A DNA stretch of 8,293 bases from Bacteroidota bacterium. Lineage in GTDB: Bacteria; Bacteroidota; Bacteroidia; Cytophagales; Cyclobacteriaceae. The notes beneath the pieces were generated by a model that saw only the letters and a list, made by a program, of their open reading frames with translations, was not told the origin of the DNA and ran no database searches. Location of the stretch: NCBI GenBank assembly GCA_023417785.1, contig JAEZEH010000086.1:1-8293 (forward strand), read 5' to 3'. The stretch's first letter is position 1, and the number at the start of each line of letters is the position of its first letter. The position numbers and the translations under genes were made by a program. This document shows positions 7,399 through 8,293 of this stretch, one piece after another.

Positions 7399-7760
7399 GC
7401 CTTCTGAAACGTCCCCTTAAACTTGAAAAATGTTATCGATCCGGCCTGGAGGGAGCCGGAGACATTGTATGATCCATCTGAAACCGAGTAGGTAAGATCG
7501 ACGTTCACCTCTTTGTTTTCGTCGGGATTGATTATCGCGAGAAACTTAAGGTTGTCACCCCTTGTAATCCGTAACTTATGTGCGACGTGGTCCTCGAGGA
7601 CTTCCCGCAGAATTTGCATCATACAAACCCCTGGTACAACCGGATGACCGGGAAAGTGACCTTCAAAAACAGGGTGTGCCCGGTCGAATGTAATGCTGGA
7701 CCTGACCGACTCCCCCGCCGCCTCTGATCGCAAGACCTTATAAAGTTTGTTCCTTAACAT
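7395..7760 (-). CDS. Hotdog-fold 3-hydroxyacyl-ACP dehydratase (FabZ-like) of the pigment cluster
   Basis: The 121-residue protein is a single-hotdog dehydratase, somewhat shorter than typical FabZ (about 140-150). The central signature is HPVFEGHFPGHPVVPGV (29-45), with His35 in the HFPG motif matching the FabZ catalytic histidine, followed by the long hotdog helix CMMQILREVLEDHV. Aligning HFPG-x-P-x-x-PGV with E. coli FabZ puts Gln49 where the catalytic Glu normally sits. The strands after residue 70 (LKFLAIINP, VNVDLTYSV, ITFFKFKGTF) complete the fold. It would dehydrate beta-hydroxyacyl-ACP during polyene chain growth in the cytoplasm. The start ATG at 7760 shares one base with the preceding gene's TAA (TAATG), with GAAGGA just upstream. 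The end overlaps the glycosyltransferase start by 4 nt. The fold and context are secure; the activity depends on whether Gln49 is tolerated or the protein pairs with a second hotdog subunit. Confidence 0.88.
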   Translation of the reverse strand: MLRNKLYKVLRSEAAGESVRSSITFDRAHPVFEGHFPGHPVVPGVCMMQILREVLEDHVAHKLRITRGDNLKFLAIINPDENKEVNVDLTYSVSDGSYNVSGSLQAGSITFFKFKGTFQKA

Positions 7761-8293
7761 TATTCCTTCTCAAATTTTCGTAGCGTGACCACCATATCGA
7801 ATGTGTGATGTTGTATCACCGCAGAAGATGGATCAGCCGGGTTCCCATCAAAGGTGATGGTGACCATTTTCTTTCGTGGTGAACCCAACTCCAGTCTGAG
7901 CAAAGTACTACAATCCGAATCGGTAATAAAGTACGCGGTTTCTTTTTTTTGCTTTGCACCAAAATACAGCTCATTGTTCATCGATCCCACTTCTATTGGA
8001 CTACCCTTGAAAGGCATTCCCAGAAGCAAACCAAAATCCTCGCGAAGCAGATTAACCACCACCTTGCGATCCAGCTGCGGAATGATTCGATGGACCTTGA
8101 AGCCACGATTATCCATAAATTCGAAATCAAAAAGTGTGACTCCTGCCTCACTGGTCATTACGACGCGTGTGCCGCCAGCAGCCATGTTCTTGATGAGTAA
8201 TAAGCCGCTTATTCGCCTGCCCATTACATCCACTCCGGTAGTGAACCATCCCGACATCAGGCCCGACGGTTTCATTCGTTCAGCGCACAGATC
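7760..8293 (-). CDS. Conserved protein of unknown function in a pigment operon, 5' end beyond the window
   Basis: I do not recognise this by a named motif. The frame ends at the TAA at 7760-7762 and stays open to the right edge. The first ATG (8275) gives 171 residues, but the frame continues upstream as DLCAER with no stop, and the product from that ATG has no signal peptide and starts in mid-domain style. The real start is therefore probably outside. The body is rich in alternating beta-strand patterns: ISGLLLIKN (22-30), TRVVMTSEAGVTLFDFEF (36-53), then KVHRIIPQLDRKVVVNLLREDFGLLL (60-85), a strand-rich end and TFDMVVTLRKF near the C-terminus. This order recalls LolB/DUF3261-type outer-membrane lipoproteins found in aryl-polyene clusters, but that is a pattern impression, not a motif match. 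The Cys just upstream of Met1 lacks a good lipobox. It is translationally coupled to the dehydratase through TAATG. Confidence 0.75.
   Translation of the reverse strand, partial: DLCAERMKPSGLMSGWFTTGVDVMGRRISGLLLIKNMAAGGTRVVMTSEAGVTLFDFEFMDNRGFKVHRIIPQLDRKVVVNLLREDFGLLLGMPFKGSPIEVGSMNNELYFGAKQKKETAYFITDSDCSTLLRLELGSPRKKMVTITFDGNPADPSSAVIQHHTFDMVVTLRKFEKE

Noticed and set aside
7943..7950. Run of eight A (coding sense) in the unknown protein gene as a slippage site
   Set aside because: The frame continues smoothly (AKQKKETAYF) with consistent strand pattern before and after, so it only shows that shorter A runs are tolerated here.

Overview
The window looks like part of the chromosome of a Bacteroidota bacterium, probably Cytophagales-like, with moderate GC content. 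I infer this from protein style and gene content, not from any marker gene. All genes lie on the minus strand, so transcription runs from the right edge to the left edge. They fit part of an aryl-polyene / flexirubin-type pigment biosynthesis and export cluster. The ketosynthases, acyl carrier proteins and aryl starter enzymes expected in such a cluster are not here and would have to lie outside the window.

In transcription order the layout is as follows. (1) 8293-7760 is the 3' part of an unrecognised conserved gene, open to the right edge. (2) 7760-7395 is a small hotdog-fold 3-hydroxyacyl-ACP dehydratase. (3) 7398-6583 is a family 2 glycosyltransferase. (4) 6553-6215 is a DUF2062 membrane domain. 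(5) 6190-2336 is a 1284-residue fusion of an MMPL/RND exporter, a lysophospholipid-type acyltransferase and a SAM-dependent methyltransferase. (6) 2349-835 is a CrtI/phytoene-desaturase-like FAD oxidoreductase. (7) 842-1 is the 5' part of a membrane-anchored C45 (acyl-CoA:6-aminopenicillanate acyltransferase-like) Ntn-hydrolase, cut by the left edge. Four of the gene junctions overlap by 1, 4, 14 and 8 nt, so this is one tightly coupled operon. No gene-free stretch exceeds 30 nt, and I see no promoter, terminator, RNA gene, mobile element or CRISPR array.

The proposed joint function is assembly and finishing of a polyene acyl chain (dehydratase, oxidoreductase), its attachment, methylation and decoration (acyltransferase, methyltransferase, glycosyltransferase), and its movement to the envelope (MMPL exporter). 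The outermost genes encode an unknown protein and an Ntn-hydrolase that may act on acyl linkages.

The most striking observation is at 6639-6648. A run of ten A residues (coding sense) separates the glycosyltransferase and DUF2062 frames. One extra A, or a -1 ribosomal slip, would join them into a single 394-residue protein, and the recovered linker reads as a natural DUF2062 N-terminus. This is either a sequencing error, a contingency (phase-variable) tract, a recent mutation, or programmed slippage.
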